A stretch of 64,000 nucleotides of DNA from contig UQIE01000001.1 in assembly GCA_900541065.1 (NCBI GenBank), positions 236,589 through 300,588 on the forward strand. The letters run 5' to 3'. The DNA comes from an uncultured Collinsella sp. GTDB lineage: Bacteria; Actinomycetota; Coriobacteriia; Coriobacteriales; Coriobacteriaceae. A program made the position numbers and the translations under genes. Below, one piece after another: positions 41,626-51,001 of this stretch (positions are counted from its first letter, which is position 1; the number at the start of each line of letters is the position of its first letter). The notes under the pieces were generated by a model that saw nothing but the letters and a program-made list of their open reading frames with translations, was not told the DNA's origin and ran no database searches.

Positions 41626-43641
41626 CTACATCACCTCCGCGTGAGGGGTCAAACCATTTGCCTTGAGCACCTCGTCGGGGAGCTCGGAATAGAAGTGCTC
41701 GGTGCCGGGCACGCGCTTGAAGACCGGACGGGTGTCCAGGCCAATGCGCGGATGGCTCGAGCGGGGCGCGAAGCGATCGCCCTTGGGGAAATCGCGCGGG
41801 CTGGGAACAGCGCCGGGGACCTGGTGCAGACGGCCCGAGCCGCTCTCGATGGACAGGACGGAACCCAGAAGGCCGCGGGTGTACTCGTGAATCGGGTTGG
41901 TGAGCAGCTCCTTGGTGGGCGCCTGCTCGATAACCTGACCGGCGTACATAACCGTGATGTTATGGGCAACCTCGGCGACCAGCGCCAGGTCATGCGAAAC
42001 GAAGATCATGGCAAAGCCGAGCTTGGCCTGAAGATCGTTGAGCAGCTTGATGACCTGCTTCTGGACGGTAACGTCCAGAGCGGTCGTAGGCTCGTCGCAG
42101 ATGACCAGCTTGGGGTCGCGGGTAAGGGCCATAGCGATCAGAACGCGCTGACGCTGGCCACCGGAAAGCTCATGCGGATAGCTCTCGAGCGTACGCTTGG
42201 GGTCGAGGCCCACGAGCTCCAGGAGCTCCTCGGCGCTACGGGTGCCGCCACGCTTGGTGAGCTGCTTCATCTGGGCGGAAATGAGCATGGAGGGGTTGAG
42301 CGAGGACAGGGCGTCCTGATAGACCATGGCGATATCGGTACCGCGAAGGCCGAACCACTCCTTCTTGCTCATCTTGAGCAGGTCGCGGCCCTCCCAGAGA
42401 ACCTCGCCGGAAAGATGCTCGTCATCGTCGGTCAGGCCCATGATGGCCAGCGTGGTGATGGACTTACCGCAGCCGGACTCACCGACCAGGCCCATGGTCT
42501 GGCCGGGACGGACATCAAAGTTGACGTGGTCGACGACGTTGATATCACCGTGGTGTTCAAACTGGATGCAGAAATCGCGGACCGAAAGGATCGGCTCAAC
42601 GGACTCATCGGGCACATGGCGGTCGTTACGCTTGAGTTCGACATCGCGCAGAGCGCCAAGACGGGCGGACAGGGACTGAGCCTGCTCCTTGTAGGCGCGA
42701 ACGGGGTCGGAGACCAGCAGGTCGGCCTCGCGGCGCTTGGAGGAGTCGGTCGGATCCAGGGCGGCGGAGGGAGCAGCGGCCATGGCGTCGGTAATGCCCT
42801 CGGACAGGATGTTGAGTGCCAGGCAGGTGATCATGATGGCCAGGCCCGGGAACAGCGCCTGCCACCAACGGCCAGCGAGCACGCCACCGCGGGCGTCAGC
42901 GAGGATGTTGCCCCAGGTAGCGGTAGGCTCCTGAATACCAGCGCCGATAAAGGTCAGCGAGGCCTCGAAGATGATGGCATCGGCGACCAGAGTAACGGTG
43001 AAGACCATAATCGGGGCGATGCAGTTGCGCAGGACGTGCTTGATCAAAATCCACGGAGCCTTGGCGCCGGAAACGATGACCGCGCGGACATAGTCCTCGC
43101 CGTACTCGGACACGATGTTGGCGCGCACGATACGGGCAATCTGCGGAGTGTACATAAAGCCGATGGCGAAGATAATCGACGGCACGGAATTGCCCAGGAT
43201 GGAGACGAAGACGGCAGCGAGGGCGATGCCCGGGATGGACATGATGATGTCCAGGATGCGCATGATCGCTTCGGAAACGGACTTACGCGAAACCGCCGCG
43301 AGGGCGCCCACGACCGAGCCGCAGACCAGAGCCATGGCAGTGGCGCCAAAGCCGATGATCAGCGAGTAACGACCACCGTAGAGCATGCGCGACAGAATGT
43401 CGCGACCCTTATCGTCGGTACCGAAGATAAATCCGTTGCCGGGAGCCTGGCGAGCCGTAAAGATCTCGACCGGGCTATAGGGGGCAAGAAGGGGCGCCAG
43501 AATCGCGGTCAGGGCGACCAGCACCAGCACGACGGCGGCAATCTTAGAAGACAGCGTCATCTTCTTCCAGCCACCGAGCTTGAGCCCCTTGGAGGCAGCT
43601 TTCTCGAGCTGCTCGGTTTGCTTCTCTCGAATCTTTACCAT
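41626..43641 (-). CDS. Fused permease-ATPase of Dpp/Sat-type ABC transporter
   Basis: A 671-residue protein fusing a DppC-like permease (about residues 1-300; six helices, GTDDKGRDILSRMLYGGRYS loop, coupling loop VRAVIVSGAKAPWILIKHVL) to a DppD-like ATPase (about 345-600; Walker A GESGCGKSIT, signature LSGGQRQRVLIAMA, Walker B VICDEPTTALD). The C-terminal tail has RFAPRSSHPR where OppD has a CxxRCP Cys motif, so those Cys are lost. Such a fusion is reminiscent of the SatABCD sialic acid transporters. One chain would supply half of each channel and motor pair. Confidence 0.9.
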   Translation of the reverse strand: MVKIREKQTEQLEKAASKGLKLGGWKKMTLSSKIAAVVLVLVALTAILAPLLAPYSPVEIFTARQAPGNGFIFGTDDKGRDILSRMLYGGRYSLIIGFGATAMALVCGSVVGALAAVSRKSVSEAIMRILDIIMSIPGIALAAVFVSILGNSVPSIIFAIGFMYTPQIARIVRANIVSEYGEDYVRAVIVSGAKAPWILIKHVLRNCIAPIMVFTVTLVADAIIFEASLTFIGAGIQEPTATWGNILADARGGVLAGRWWQALFPGLAIMITCLALNILSEGITDAMAAAPSAALDPTDSSKRREADLLVSDPVRAYKEQAQSLSARLGALRDVELKRNDRHVPDESVEPILSVRDFCIQFEHHGDINVVDHVNFDVRPGQTMGLVGESGCGKSITTLAIMGLTDDDEHLSGEVLWEGRDLLKMSKKEWFGLRGTDIAMVYQDALSSLNPSMLISAQMKQLTKRGGTRSAEELLELVGLDPKRTLESYPHELSGGQRQRVLIAMALTRDPKLVICDEPTTALDVTVQKQVIKLLNDLQAKLGFAMIFVSHDLALVAEVAHNITVMYAGQVIEQAPTKELLTNPIHEYTRGLLGSVLSIESGSGRLHQVPGAVPSPRDFPKGDRFAPRSSHPRIGLDTRPVFKRVPGTEHFYSELPDEVLKANGLTPHAEVM

Positions 43642-43644
43642 AAT

Positions 43645-44601
43645 CTACACCGTCCTGATGCGCGGGTTGATGAGCAGGTAGAGCATGTCAACCACGATGT
43701 TGATGATGATGAAGGCAAGAGCAACGACGATGACGACGCCCTGAACCAGGTTCGCCTCGTTGCCCTGAACGCCCTGCAGAATCGCAGTACCCATGCCGGG
43801 GAGGTTGAAGATGACCTCGATGACGACGGCGCCGCCCATAAGGTAACCGATCTTAAGACCGAGGGTGGTGACCGGGGTGATCAGCGCGTTGCGCAAAACG
43901 TTGATGCCGACGACGACCTTCTCGGGAACGCCGGCGCCACGGGCCATGCGGACATAGTCCTTATCGAGCTCCTCGACCATGGCCGTACGCACGATACGAG
44001 TCATCTGACCCGTCAGCGGGAATGCCAGAGCGATAGCGGGCATGATCATACGTCCCAGATAGCCAGCCGGGTTGGTGGTGAAGTGAGGCAGAGCACCGGA
44101 TGCTGGGAGCACCTTAAGGTAGGAAGAGAACAGCAGAATCAACAGAACGGCAAGCCAGAACGACGGGGTTGCCAAGCCGGCGATGGAAAAGACGCGGATC
44201 ACTTGGTCCGGCCATTTATCGCGATACAGTGCCGCGATGACGCCGAGCAAAAACGAGACGACCGCGCCGATGGCAAGACCGATGAAGGTCAGCTGCATCG
44301 TGACGGGCAGGGCCGTGGAGATGCGCTTGGCAACGGAGTTGCGAGCAGCACCATAGGTGCCCATGTCACCATGGATCAAATCGCCCATGTAGCGCACGTA
44401 GCGCACGGGCCAGGGGTCGTCCAGACCATACTTCTCATGGTACTCGGCAACCGCCTCGGGCGAGGCACCGTCACCCAACGCCGTATAGGCGGGGTCGGTC
44501 TTGGAGAACGACATAAGGAAGAACACCAGGACGGTGACGCCCAATGCCATAATCGGCAGCGCCACGAGACGCCTTCCAATCAAACGTAGAAAGTTGTTCA
44601 C
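43645..44601 (-). CDS. ABC transporter permease, DppB/SatB type
   Basis: A 318-residue permease with six helices. FLRLIGRRLVALPIMALGVTVLVFFLM is the N-terminal helix region, and the coupling loop is near YVRMARGAGVPEKVVVGINVLRNAL. The GTG at 44601 has GGGGAG before it and removes 11 non-conserved residues from the longer frame. It starts three bases before the fusion gene ends the gap, so the two are co-translated. Confidence 0.9.
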   Translation of the reverse strand: MNNFLRLIGRRLVALPIMALGVTVLVFFLMSFSKTDPAYTALGDGASPEAVAEYHEKYGLDDPWPVRYVRYMGDLIHGDMGTYGAARNSVAKRISTALPVTMQLTFIGLAIGAVVSFLLGVIAALYRDKWPDQVIRVFSIAGLATPSFWLAVLLILLFSSYLKVLPASGALPHFTTNPAGYLGRMIMPAIALAFPLTGQMTRIVRTAMVEELDKDYVRMARGAGVPEKVVVGINVLRNALITPVTTLGLKIGYLMGGAVVIEVIFNLPGMGTAILQGVQGNEANLVQGVVIVVALAFIIINIVVDMLYLLINPRIRTV

Positions 44602-44662
44602 GTTCTCTCCCCTTTCTTTTGTCGGTAGGACCAACTGGTATATGAGTATGGATACTCATTAC

Positions 44663-44696
44663 AAGACCCGAGCGACATCGAGGCCGCCCGGGTCTT
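44663..44696 (-). terminator. Intercistronic hairpin between binding protein and permease
   Basis: An 8-bp stem AAGACCCG/CGGGTCTT with an 18-base loop. It lies at the same place as the hairpin after oppA, suggesting a shared way to raise binding-protein levels over the membrane subunits. Confidence 0.6.
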
Positions 44697-44756
44697 TGTT
44701 TCAACTATGAGGACGTTGCCTTACGACCGACGCCCTACATATGACTCAAGCGAGTC

Positions 44757-46370
44757 TTAGGCCTTGACGGTCGCGACGCCCCTGAAGGACATGCTCGTCG
44801 TGCCGATGCCCTTGAAGCCATCGAGGGCCTCGCCGTTGGGCGCGGTGGACGGATCGTCCCAGGAAGCGGAGACGGTCTTGACGTGGACAACGGGGTACAG
44901 AACGGCGTTGTCGGCGATGATGTCGAAGCACTCGTTCCACTTCTTCTGCTGCTCGTCGCCCTCGGCGGCAAGAGCCTCGTCCATGAGACCGTGGAGCTTC
45001 GCCCACTCAGCGGAATCCTTCCACGGGCAACGGGTCTGCATCCAGACGTTGTCGCCATACCACCAGTTGAGCAGCAGGTCGGGATCGGCGCCGAAGCAGG
45101 ACGGATCGCCAGGGGCGAGAAGGATATCGTAGGCCTCGCCGCCGTCGATGGCAGCGTAGGTGGCCGGCGAGGTATCGGTCTGGATGGTCACATCGAAGCC
45201 GAGGGCGTCGAGGTCGTTCTTGACCTGAGCGGCCATACCCTTGATCTGCTCGTTGTCGGTGGTGCGCAGGGTGATGGCGCCCGGGGTGATGCCAGACTCT
45301 TCGATGAGCTTCTTGGCCTTCTTGGCGTCGGTCTTGTACACCGTGGAAGCCTCATGATAGTTGGTGAAGCTCTTGGGCAGGTAGCAGCTGGCAGCGGTGG
45401 CAAGGCCGGCGAAGGTGTTGGTGATCATCTTCTCGGTGTCGAGCGCGTACATGACGGCCTGACGGACCTTGACGTTGTTCCAAGGCTCCTTGGCGACGTT
45501 GAACATGATGAAGCGGGTGCCGAAACCCTGAACGTTATCGATCTTGCAGCCAGCGCTCTCGAGCTGGTCGACGGCGTCAGCGGTGACGAGCTCCATAACG
45601 AGCGTGGAGCCCTCCTGCTGAGCGGTAACGCGAGCGGTGGGGTCGGTCAGGATGCTGTACTGGATCTTCTTATCCTCGGCAGCATACTCACCGTTGTACT
45701 CGGGGTTGGGAACCAGGGTGATCTCGGTATCGGAGATAGAGTCGTACATCCAGGGGCCGGAACCGATCGGCTGCTTGGCGCGATCCTCCTCGGCCTGGGT
45801 GGCCGGGGTAACACGGATGATGGCCAGACGATCCTTGAGCAGGGAGAAGTTGGGGACCTTGGTCTTGACCGTTACGGTGCTGGCGTCCTTGGCCTCGATG
45901 GACTCGAAGGGCTGGAAGAACGGAGCATAGGTAGCGGAAGCAGCGCAAGCGGTGTAGGAGGCAACGACGTCGTCAGCAGTGACCTCGGTGCCATCGGAGA
46001 ACTTGGCACCCTTGCGGATGGTGACCTCGAAGGTAGTGTCGTCCACGGACTTGGGATCGTCGGTGGCGAGCTCGTTGAAGGTGCTGTAGTCGTGGTAATC
46101 GATGCCGTAGAGGCCCTCGATGACGTGCCAGTTAGCACCCAGGCCCACAGCAGAGCCGGTGCTGGCGGGGTCGAAGCTGGACGGAGCGTAAGCGGAACCA
46201 GCGGTGATCACGCCGCCGCCACGGTTGGCGGAATCGGTGGAACCGGAAGCGGAACCTTCGTCGCTAGAGCTGCCACCGCAGCCAGTGAGACCAAGCCCTG
46301 CGACAGCAGCGACGCTGCCGGTGAGGCCGAGGAACGAACGCCTGGACATACCCTTGTTGATGATGGCCAT
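44757..46370 (-). CDS. Family-5 solute-binding lipoprotein, probable sialic acid binding protein
   Basis: A 537-residue binding protein. The signal peptide has twin Arg (SRRSFLG) and the lipobox LTGC with Cys at about 31, followed by a Ser/Gly linker. The family-5 fold is seen in SSFDPASTGSAVG and VRQAVMYALD. Family 5 binds peptides, nickel or, in SatA-like members, sialic acid; location at the head of the nan block suggests the last. ATG 46370 has AGGAG before it. The block's candidate promoter lies 137-176 bases upstream. Confidence 0.85.
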   Translation of the reverse strand: MAIINKGMSRRSFLGLTGSVAAVAGLGLTGCGGSSSDEGSASGSTDSANRGGGVITAGSAYAPSSFDPASTGSAVGLGANWHVIEGLYGIDYHDYSTFNELATDDPKSVDDTTFEVTIRKGAKFSDGTEVTADDVVASYTACAASATYAPFFQPFESIEAKDASTVTVKTKVPNFSLLKDRLAIIRVTPATQAEEDRAKQPIGSGPWMYDSISDTEITLVPNPEYNGEYAAEDKKIQYSILTDPTARVTAQQEGSTLVMELVTADAVDQLESAGCKIDNVQGFGTRFIMFNVAKEPWNNVKVRQAVMYALDTEKMITNTFAGLATAASCYLPKSFTNYHEASTVYKTDAKKAKKLIEESGITPGAITLRTTDNEQIKGMAAQVKNDLDALGFDVTIQTDTSPATYAAIDGGEAYDILLAPGDPSCFGADPDLLLNWWYGDNVWMQTRCPWKDSAEWAKLHGLMDEALAAEGDEQQKKWNECFDIIADNAVLYPVVHVKTVSASWDDPSTAPNGEALDGFKGIGTTSMSFRGVATVKA

Positions 46371-46506
46371 GTCTTCTCCTATCAATAGAGAATCTTACCC
46401 GGGAGCACCTAGACTTGCCCCCGCGCAACTTGCGGACGATATATACCTTACCTACCGACGAACCCAACTGAGGTGCCGCGCTCGGCGACCGATACATACA
46501 TACGCT

Positions 46507-46545
46507 TGAACGGTATTTACTACCGTTCACCGAATTCATTGACAA
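46507..46545 (-). promoter_or_regulatory. Candidate promoter and operator of the nan/sat locus
   Basis: A perfect 9-bp inverted repeat TGAACGGTA-TTTAC-TACCGTTCA occupies 46507-46529. On the minus strand TTGTCA (46540-46545) and TAGTAA (46517-46522), 17 bases apart, form a weak promoter whose -10 lies inside the repeat, as for a repressor site. The regulator is not encoded nearby. The rest of the spacer to the uvrC stop (46546-46735) holds no gene. Confidence 0.55.
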
Positions 46546-46735
46546 ATGATTCGACAGACAGTATGTATCGACGAGGTGAGATATCAGTCTTCGTCAACCC
46601 GCAGGATAGCAGGGTTGTTCACCATGGCTAGTCAAACGTTTTAGCGTTAATAAAACCCGAAATCGGCAGGTAATCGCCGCGAAATAAATGATTGAAAATC
46701 GGCCAATCATGTATATCAGTTGTTTAGAAGCACGT

Positions 46736-48682
46736 TTAGTTTTCGGAACGGTTGGCCGATGCCTGGGCGCGTTCGGCATTCCATGCAACAAGTGCCTCGT
46801 GGACCGCTTTGGCGACATCGGCCGGAACGCCTCGAACTTCCGCGATCTCTTGCTCGCTCGCCGCGCGCAAACGCTTCATCGAGCCAAAATGGCGCATAAG
46901 GGCACGTTTTCTGGTGGGTCCCACGCCTGGAACGTCATCGAGTACCGAAACCGTCATGGCTTTATCGCGCAATTCGCGATGGAACGTGATGGCAAAACGG
47001 TGCGATTCATCGCGCACCTGTTTGATTAGATAGAGCGACGCGGACCCGGTCGGAAGCACGACGGGAGTCTCGTCCCAAGGCACGAAAACCTCCTCATCGG
47101 CCTTTGCCAAGCCACAAACTGGTATATCGAGCCCAAGAGCCTCAAGTTGCTTGATCGCAGCGGTCAATTGCGGCTTACCGCCATCGACAACGAGCAAATC
47201 GGGGCGCGATCCAAAGCGCTCGTCGGCCATGCGCTCGGGAGCATAGCGTCGTCCCAAAACCTCGGACATCGACACGAAGTCGTTTGCCTCGTCCAATTCG
47301 GCCTGAATTTTAAAACGACGGTACTGGCTCTTGTCGGCGCGTCCGTTGGTAAACACCACCATCGAGGCGACGGTAAAGGTTCCGTGCAGCGTCGAGATAT
47401 CGAAGCACTCGATACGCATCGGCGGCGCTGGCAGCGCCAGCGCGCTTTCGAGCTCCAGGAGCGCCTGATTGGTGCGGTCGTCAGCGTACCCCGTTCGCAT
47501 CATGTAGCGCATGAGGGCATGGCGCGCATTTTTGGATGCCATATCGAGCAAACGGTGCTTTTCGCCACGCTGCGGCCTATGGAGATGGCAGGAACGCTCG
47601 CGCTTGCCCGCAAGCCATTCCCCCAGCGCTTCCGCATCCTCAAGCTCGACGGAAAGGTTGACCTCAGCTGGAATATCAGCCGTCTCGTCGTAATAGCGCT
47701 TAAGAAAGCCCGACTGGAGCTCTTCCTCGTCAACATCAAGACCCTTGTCGAGAATGAACTCGCAGGTGCGAACTGTTCGGCCCTCGCGAACGACGAAGAC
47801 GCAAGCGGCGGAGATGGTCTCCTCACGATAGAACCCGATGACATCGATATCGACACTGGAGGGAAAAACGACTTGCTGACGATCGTCCAGACCCCTGATG
47901 ACCTCCAAACGACGTTTGACGCGTGCCGCGCGCTCAAAGTCGAGCGCCTCGGCGGCATCCGTCATCTCGGAGGTCAGCTCATCGACGACATCCTTGCGAT
48001 GGCCCGACAAAAAGCGCTCGACACGCTTGACGTTCTTGGCATAGTCTGCCGGGGAAATCGCGCCGACACACGCACCCGGGCCGCGCCCGACATGGTAGTC
48101 AAAGCAGGGACGCCTGTTTTGTGCGCAAATCATATTGACGATGTCTTCCTCGCCCTTGTGGGACTCGATGGTACGGCGACAACGACGCCACTCCGCACAG
48201 GATGCAGAGCAGATGGGGATAACCTTGCGCAGCGTATCTATCGTCTCACGCGCCGCACGGCTATCGGTATAGGGTCCAAAATAGCGCGTTCCCGGCTTAT
48301 GACGCTCACGCGTGTATTTGATCGCGGGATACAGGTCGCCCTTTGTAATGGCGATAAAGGGGTAGCTCTTGTCATCCTTGAGGTCGACGTTAAAGTACGG
48401 ATGGTACTGGCCGATCAGGTTGCGCTCGAGTACAAGCGCCTCATGCTCGGTTTCGACAACGATGTAGTCAAAGCTCGCCACCAGCTGCATCATCAGCGGG
48501 ATCTTTTGACGCTCATCCTGCAGTGTCACGTATTGACGCATGCGGGCGCGCAGGTTTTTCGCCTTGCCCACGTAGATGACATCGCCCTTGGCATCCTTCC
48601 AAAGGTAGCATCCGGGCTGTGTGGGAACGCGCGAAACCTGCTCGGCAAGCGTTGGTATGTTGTCGTGACCGGCCACGCGCAC
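46736..48682 (-). CDS. uvrC: Excinuclease ABC subunit C
   Basis: Makes both incisions in nucleotide excision repair. The 648 residues have the GIY-YIG nuclease at the N-terminus (GCYLWKDAKGDVIYVGKAKNL), a Cys-containing CSASCAEWRRC linker, a UVR motif near 230, the RNase H-like second nuclease (IECFDIS, VVDGGK) and C-terminal helix-hairpin-helix motifs (VPGVGPTRKRALM). GTG 48682 follows the murJ stop without a gap and without a clear ribosome site, so it is translated by coupling. Confidence 0.96.
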   Translation of the reverse strand: MRVAGHDNIPTLAEQVSRVPTQPGCYLWKDAKGDVIYVGKAKNLRARMRQYVTLQDERQKIPLMMQLVASFDYIVVETEHEALVLERNLIGQYHPYFNVDLKDDKSYPFIAITKGDLYPAIKYTRERHKPGTRYFGPYTDSRAARETIDTLRKVIPICSASCAEWRRCRRTIESHKGEEDIVNMICAQNRRPCFDYHVGRGPGACVGAISPADYAKNVKRVERFLSGHRKDVVDELTSEMTDAAEALDFERAARVKRRLEVIRGLDDRQQVVFPSSVDIDVIGFYREETISAACVFVVREGRTVRTCEFILDKGLDVDEEELQSGFLKRYYDETADIPAEVNLSVELEDAEALGEWLAGKRERSCHLHRPQRGEKHRLLDMASKNARHALMRYMMRTGYADDRTNQALLELESALALPAPPMRIECFDISTLHGTFTVASMVVFTNGRADKSQYRRFKIQAELDEANDFVSMSEVLGRRYAPERMADERFGSRPDLLVVDGGKPQLTAAIKQLEALGLDIPVCGLAKADEEVFVPWDETPVVLPTGSASLYLIKQVRDESHRFAITFHRELRDKAMTVSVLDDVPGVGPTRKRALMRHFGSMKRLRAASEQEIAEVRGVPADVAKAVHEALVAWNAERAQASANRSEN

Positions 48683-50365
48683 CTACTTGCGACGAAGCAG
48701 CGCCGAGACCTCGGGCATCTTAAGGACGACGGCAAGGCCAAAGGTAACAACAAGCGAGGCGACACCCGCAACGCAAACGTAGCCAAGAGTAATCAGAATC
48801 GAGCCGCCAAGTGCCCCGACAAAGTGTTCAAGCGCCCACATGACGCCGGCGCCTGCGGCAGCACCTAGGCCACCGAGCAAAAGGCCAAAGAAACCGCCAT
48901 GTAGGATAGATTTGACCTGAAGGCCACGCAGGCGACGACGCAGCCACCACAGCGAACAGCCGACCAAGATCACGTAGTCGACGACATACGAAAGCGCGAT
49001 TGCCGGCATACCGAAGCCCAGCACAACGCCAAACAGCAGAACCGAGCCGGCCTGGCCGATGGCGGAATACAGGCAATAGCGGCTATAGGGCTTCATGTCG
49101 AGCAAGGCAGAGAAGCTCTTCTGCATCAACACGACCACGCCGTAGAGCGGCAGCGAGAGCGCCAGGTAGACAAGGTACTCGGACACCAGCGCCACGCCGG
49201 ATTCATCGAACTTGCCAGCACAGTAGATCATATTGAGCGGACGCGCGAAGACAATCAGGTACAGTGCGAACGGAATCAGGAAGAACAGCATCTGGGCGAC
49301 GCCACGCGAAATGCCCGTGCGAACGCTGTCGTAATCCTTCTCCTGTGCGTCATGAGAGAGCTCGGTATAGAGCGCCGTCGAAAGCGAGGCGGCAATCAGC
49401 GCGTAGGGCAGCGTGTACCACAGGCGCGCATAGGCGATGACGGAAGGACCCGTCTCGGGCTGGACCACCAGCGCGGCAGCGTTGGTGATAGAAGTCGAGA
49501 CAAACATGCACACCGTGGCGAGCAGCGTCGGGATACCGAGCGCAATCGTCTGGCGCAGCGCGGGGTCCTTAAAGTCGATATGGATATGGGGATGCACGCC
49601 GTGCTTGCCAAGCGCGGGAATCTGACATGCCATCTGAACAAAGACACCGAGGGTCGTACCGGCCGCAATCAAGATGATGCCGGCACGTTCGCCAAACTGT
49701 GCGGACACGGGCGCAAAACCCATAAAGCTCGCAATGACGATCACATTGTTGAGGACCGGGGCAAACGTCGACCAGAAGTAGTCGCGGTGTGCGTTGAGAA
49801 CGCCCGAGAACACCGAGCCCAAACCATAAAACAGAATCTGAATGGCAAAGAAACGGAACATGAACGCAGCGGTATCCATGCTGCCGCCGTCACCCGAAAG
49901 GAACGATTGCGTCCAGATAAAGCCCGGGGCGAACACGGTCCCCAGCAACGAAATGCCACCCAGCACTAAAAGCAGAATGCCGAGCAGGTTGCCCACGTAC
50001 TCGTTCGAGGCCTCGCGACCCTGCTCACGCCTCACGCCCATGTACACGGGCAAAAACGCCGTCACGAGCATGCCGCCCATCACGAGTTCGTAGAGCATAT
50101 TGGGCAGGTTGTTGGCGACCTGATAGGAGGACGAGAGCAGCGACATGCCGATAGCGGCCGCCATTGCCCACGTGCGGATAAAACCGGTGACGCGAGACAC
50201 GATAGTCAGGATGGTCATAAGCCCGGCAGAACGACCAACCGTGGAGTAGTCCGACGAGCCCATGTCGTCAGTGTCATCTCGCGACGAAGAAGCTTCGGAT
50301 GAGGGTGTCTGAGGCGCAGATTCTTTTGCAAAATGAGCTCCGCGCTTCAATTCTTCCTGCGGCAT
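48683..50365 (-). CDS. murJ: Lipid II flippase MurJ (MviN)
   Basis: A 560-residue membrane protein of the MOP exporter superfamily that flips the peptidoglycan precursor. A polar N-terminal tail of about 45 residues precedes about 14 predicted helices. SRVTGFIRTWAMAAAIG and NNLPNMLYELVMGGMLVTAFLPVY are the family hallmarks, with NAHRDYFWSTFAPVLNN later. It lies between ybaK and uvrC. Confidence 0.94.
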   Translation of the reverse strand: MPQEELKRGAHFAKESAPQTPSSEASSSRDDTDDMGSSDYSTVGRSAGLMTILTIVSRVTGFIRTWAMAAAIGMSLLSSSYQVANNLPNMLYELVMGGMLVTAFLPVYMGVRREQGREASNEYVGNLLGILLLVLGGISLLGTVFAPGFIWTQSFLSGDGGSMDTAAFMFRFFAIQILFYGLGSVFSGVLNAHRDYFWSTFAPVLNNVIVIASFMGFAPVSAQFGERAGIILIAAGTTLGVFVQMACQIPALGKHGVHPHIHIDFKDPALRQTIALGIPTLLATVCMFVSTSITNAAALVVQPETGPSVIAYARLWYTLPYALIAASLSTALYTELSHDAQEKDYDSVRTGISRGVAQMLFFLIPFALYLIVFARPLNMIYCAGKFDESGVALVSEYLVYLALSLPLYGVVVLMQKSFSALLDMKPYSRYCLYSAIGQAGSVLLFGVVLGFGMPAIALSYVVDYVILVGCSLWWLRRRLRGLQVKSILHGGFFGLLLGGLGAAAGAGVMWALEHFVGALGGSILITLGYVCVAGVASLVVTFGLAVVLKMPEVSALLRRK

Positions 50366-50368
50366 CGC

Positions 50369-50869
50369 TCAGTCCTCTCTCGTAATCGCGGCAACCGTCG
50401 CCCCGCAAAATGCAATTAAATCATCGGGTGCAAGCTCGAGCTGATAACCACGCTTGCCTCCCGAAATAAAAATGGTATCCCAAAGGACGCATGTCTCATC
50501 AATGAGCGTCCGGTAGCGTTTTTTCATACCGACCGGGCTGCAGCCGCCGCGAACGTAGCCAGTCGCCGCAAGCAAATCCTTCACATGCATCATGGCCAAG
50601 GACTTCTCCCCCGCGGCACGCGCGGCGGACTTTAGATCGAGCTCGTCGGCAACAGGGATGCAGCACACGACATAGTCGTTGGACGGTGTCACGCAGACCA
50701 AAGTCTTAAATCCTTGACCGGGCTCCTCGCCAAGCTGCTCCGAAATCGCGACCCCCAGGCCCACCGACTCATCACCATCGTCTTCGTACGTATGTAGAAC
50801 ATAGGAAATGCCGGCGCTTTCCAGCTCGCGCATCGCATTGGTTTTTGGCGTCTTTACAGCCTTTGCCAT
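50369..50869 (-). CDS. ybaK: Cys-tRNA(Pro)/Cys-tRNA deacylase YbaK
   Basis: A 166-residue editing enzyme that removes mischarged amino acids from tRNA(Pro). The fold shows NAMRELESAGISYVLHTY at the start, the catalytic Lys in GFKTLVC near 58, and YVRGGCSPVGMKKRY near 115, typical of YbaK. ATG 50869 has AAAGGA before it. The frame could extend to 50965 but without homology. First gene of a ybaK-murJ-uvrC run with gaps of 0-3 bases. Confidence 0.93.
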   Translation of the reverse strand: MAKAVKTPKTNAMRELESAGISYVLHTYEDDGDESVGLGVAISEQLGEEPGQGFKTLVCVTPSNDYVVCCIPVADELDLKSAARAAGEKSLAMMHVKDLLAATGYVRGGCSPVGMKKRYRTLIDETCVLWDTIFISGGKRGYQLELAPDDLIAFCGATVAAITRED

Positions 50870-50950
50870 GACATATCCTTTCCCTCGCATTCGGACGTAA
50901 AGATTAAGTATATGTCCAATTCGGCTGCATACGTCACTTCGACACAGCAA

Positions 50951-50981
50951 GCGCCATCGAATCACAAGGAGTCGATGGCGC
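50951..50981 (-). terminator. Hairpin after uvrA
   Basis: A 10-bp perfect stem GCGCCATCGA/TCGATGGCGC with an 11-base loop, 21 bases past the uvrA stop. T-run is weak. Confidence 0.65.
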
Positions 50982-51001
50982 CCATAAACTGAATCGCCTA
51001 T

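Noticed and set aside
40711..44589. 1292-residue open frame on the plus strand opposite the transporter genes
   Set aside because: It lies wholly antisense to four genes with clear ABC transporter motifs; GC-rich codon use keeps this frame open.
46539..46567. Plus-strand promoter-like TTGACA-N17-TATGTA
   Set aside because: It would fire toward the 3' end of the minus-strand uvrC and no plus-strand gene follows; the minus-strand reading with the palindrome is more useful, though antisense RNA cannot be excluded.
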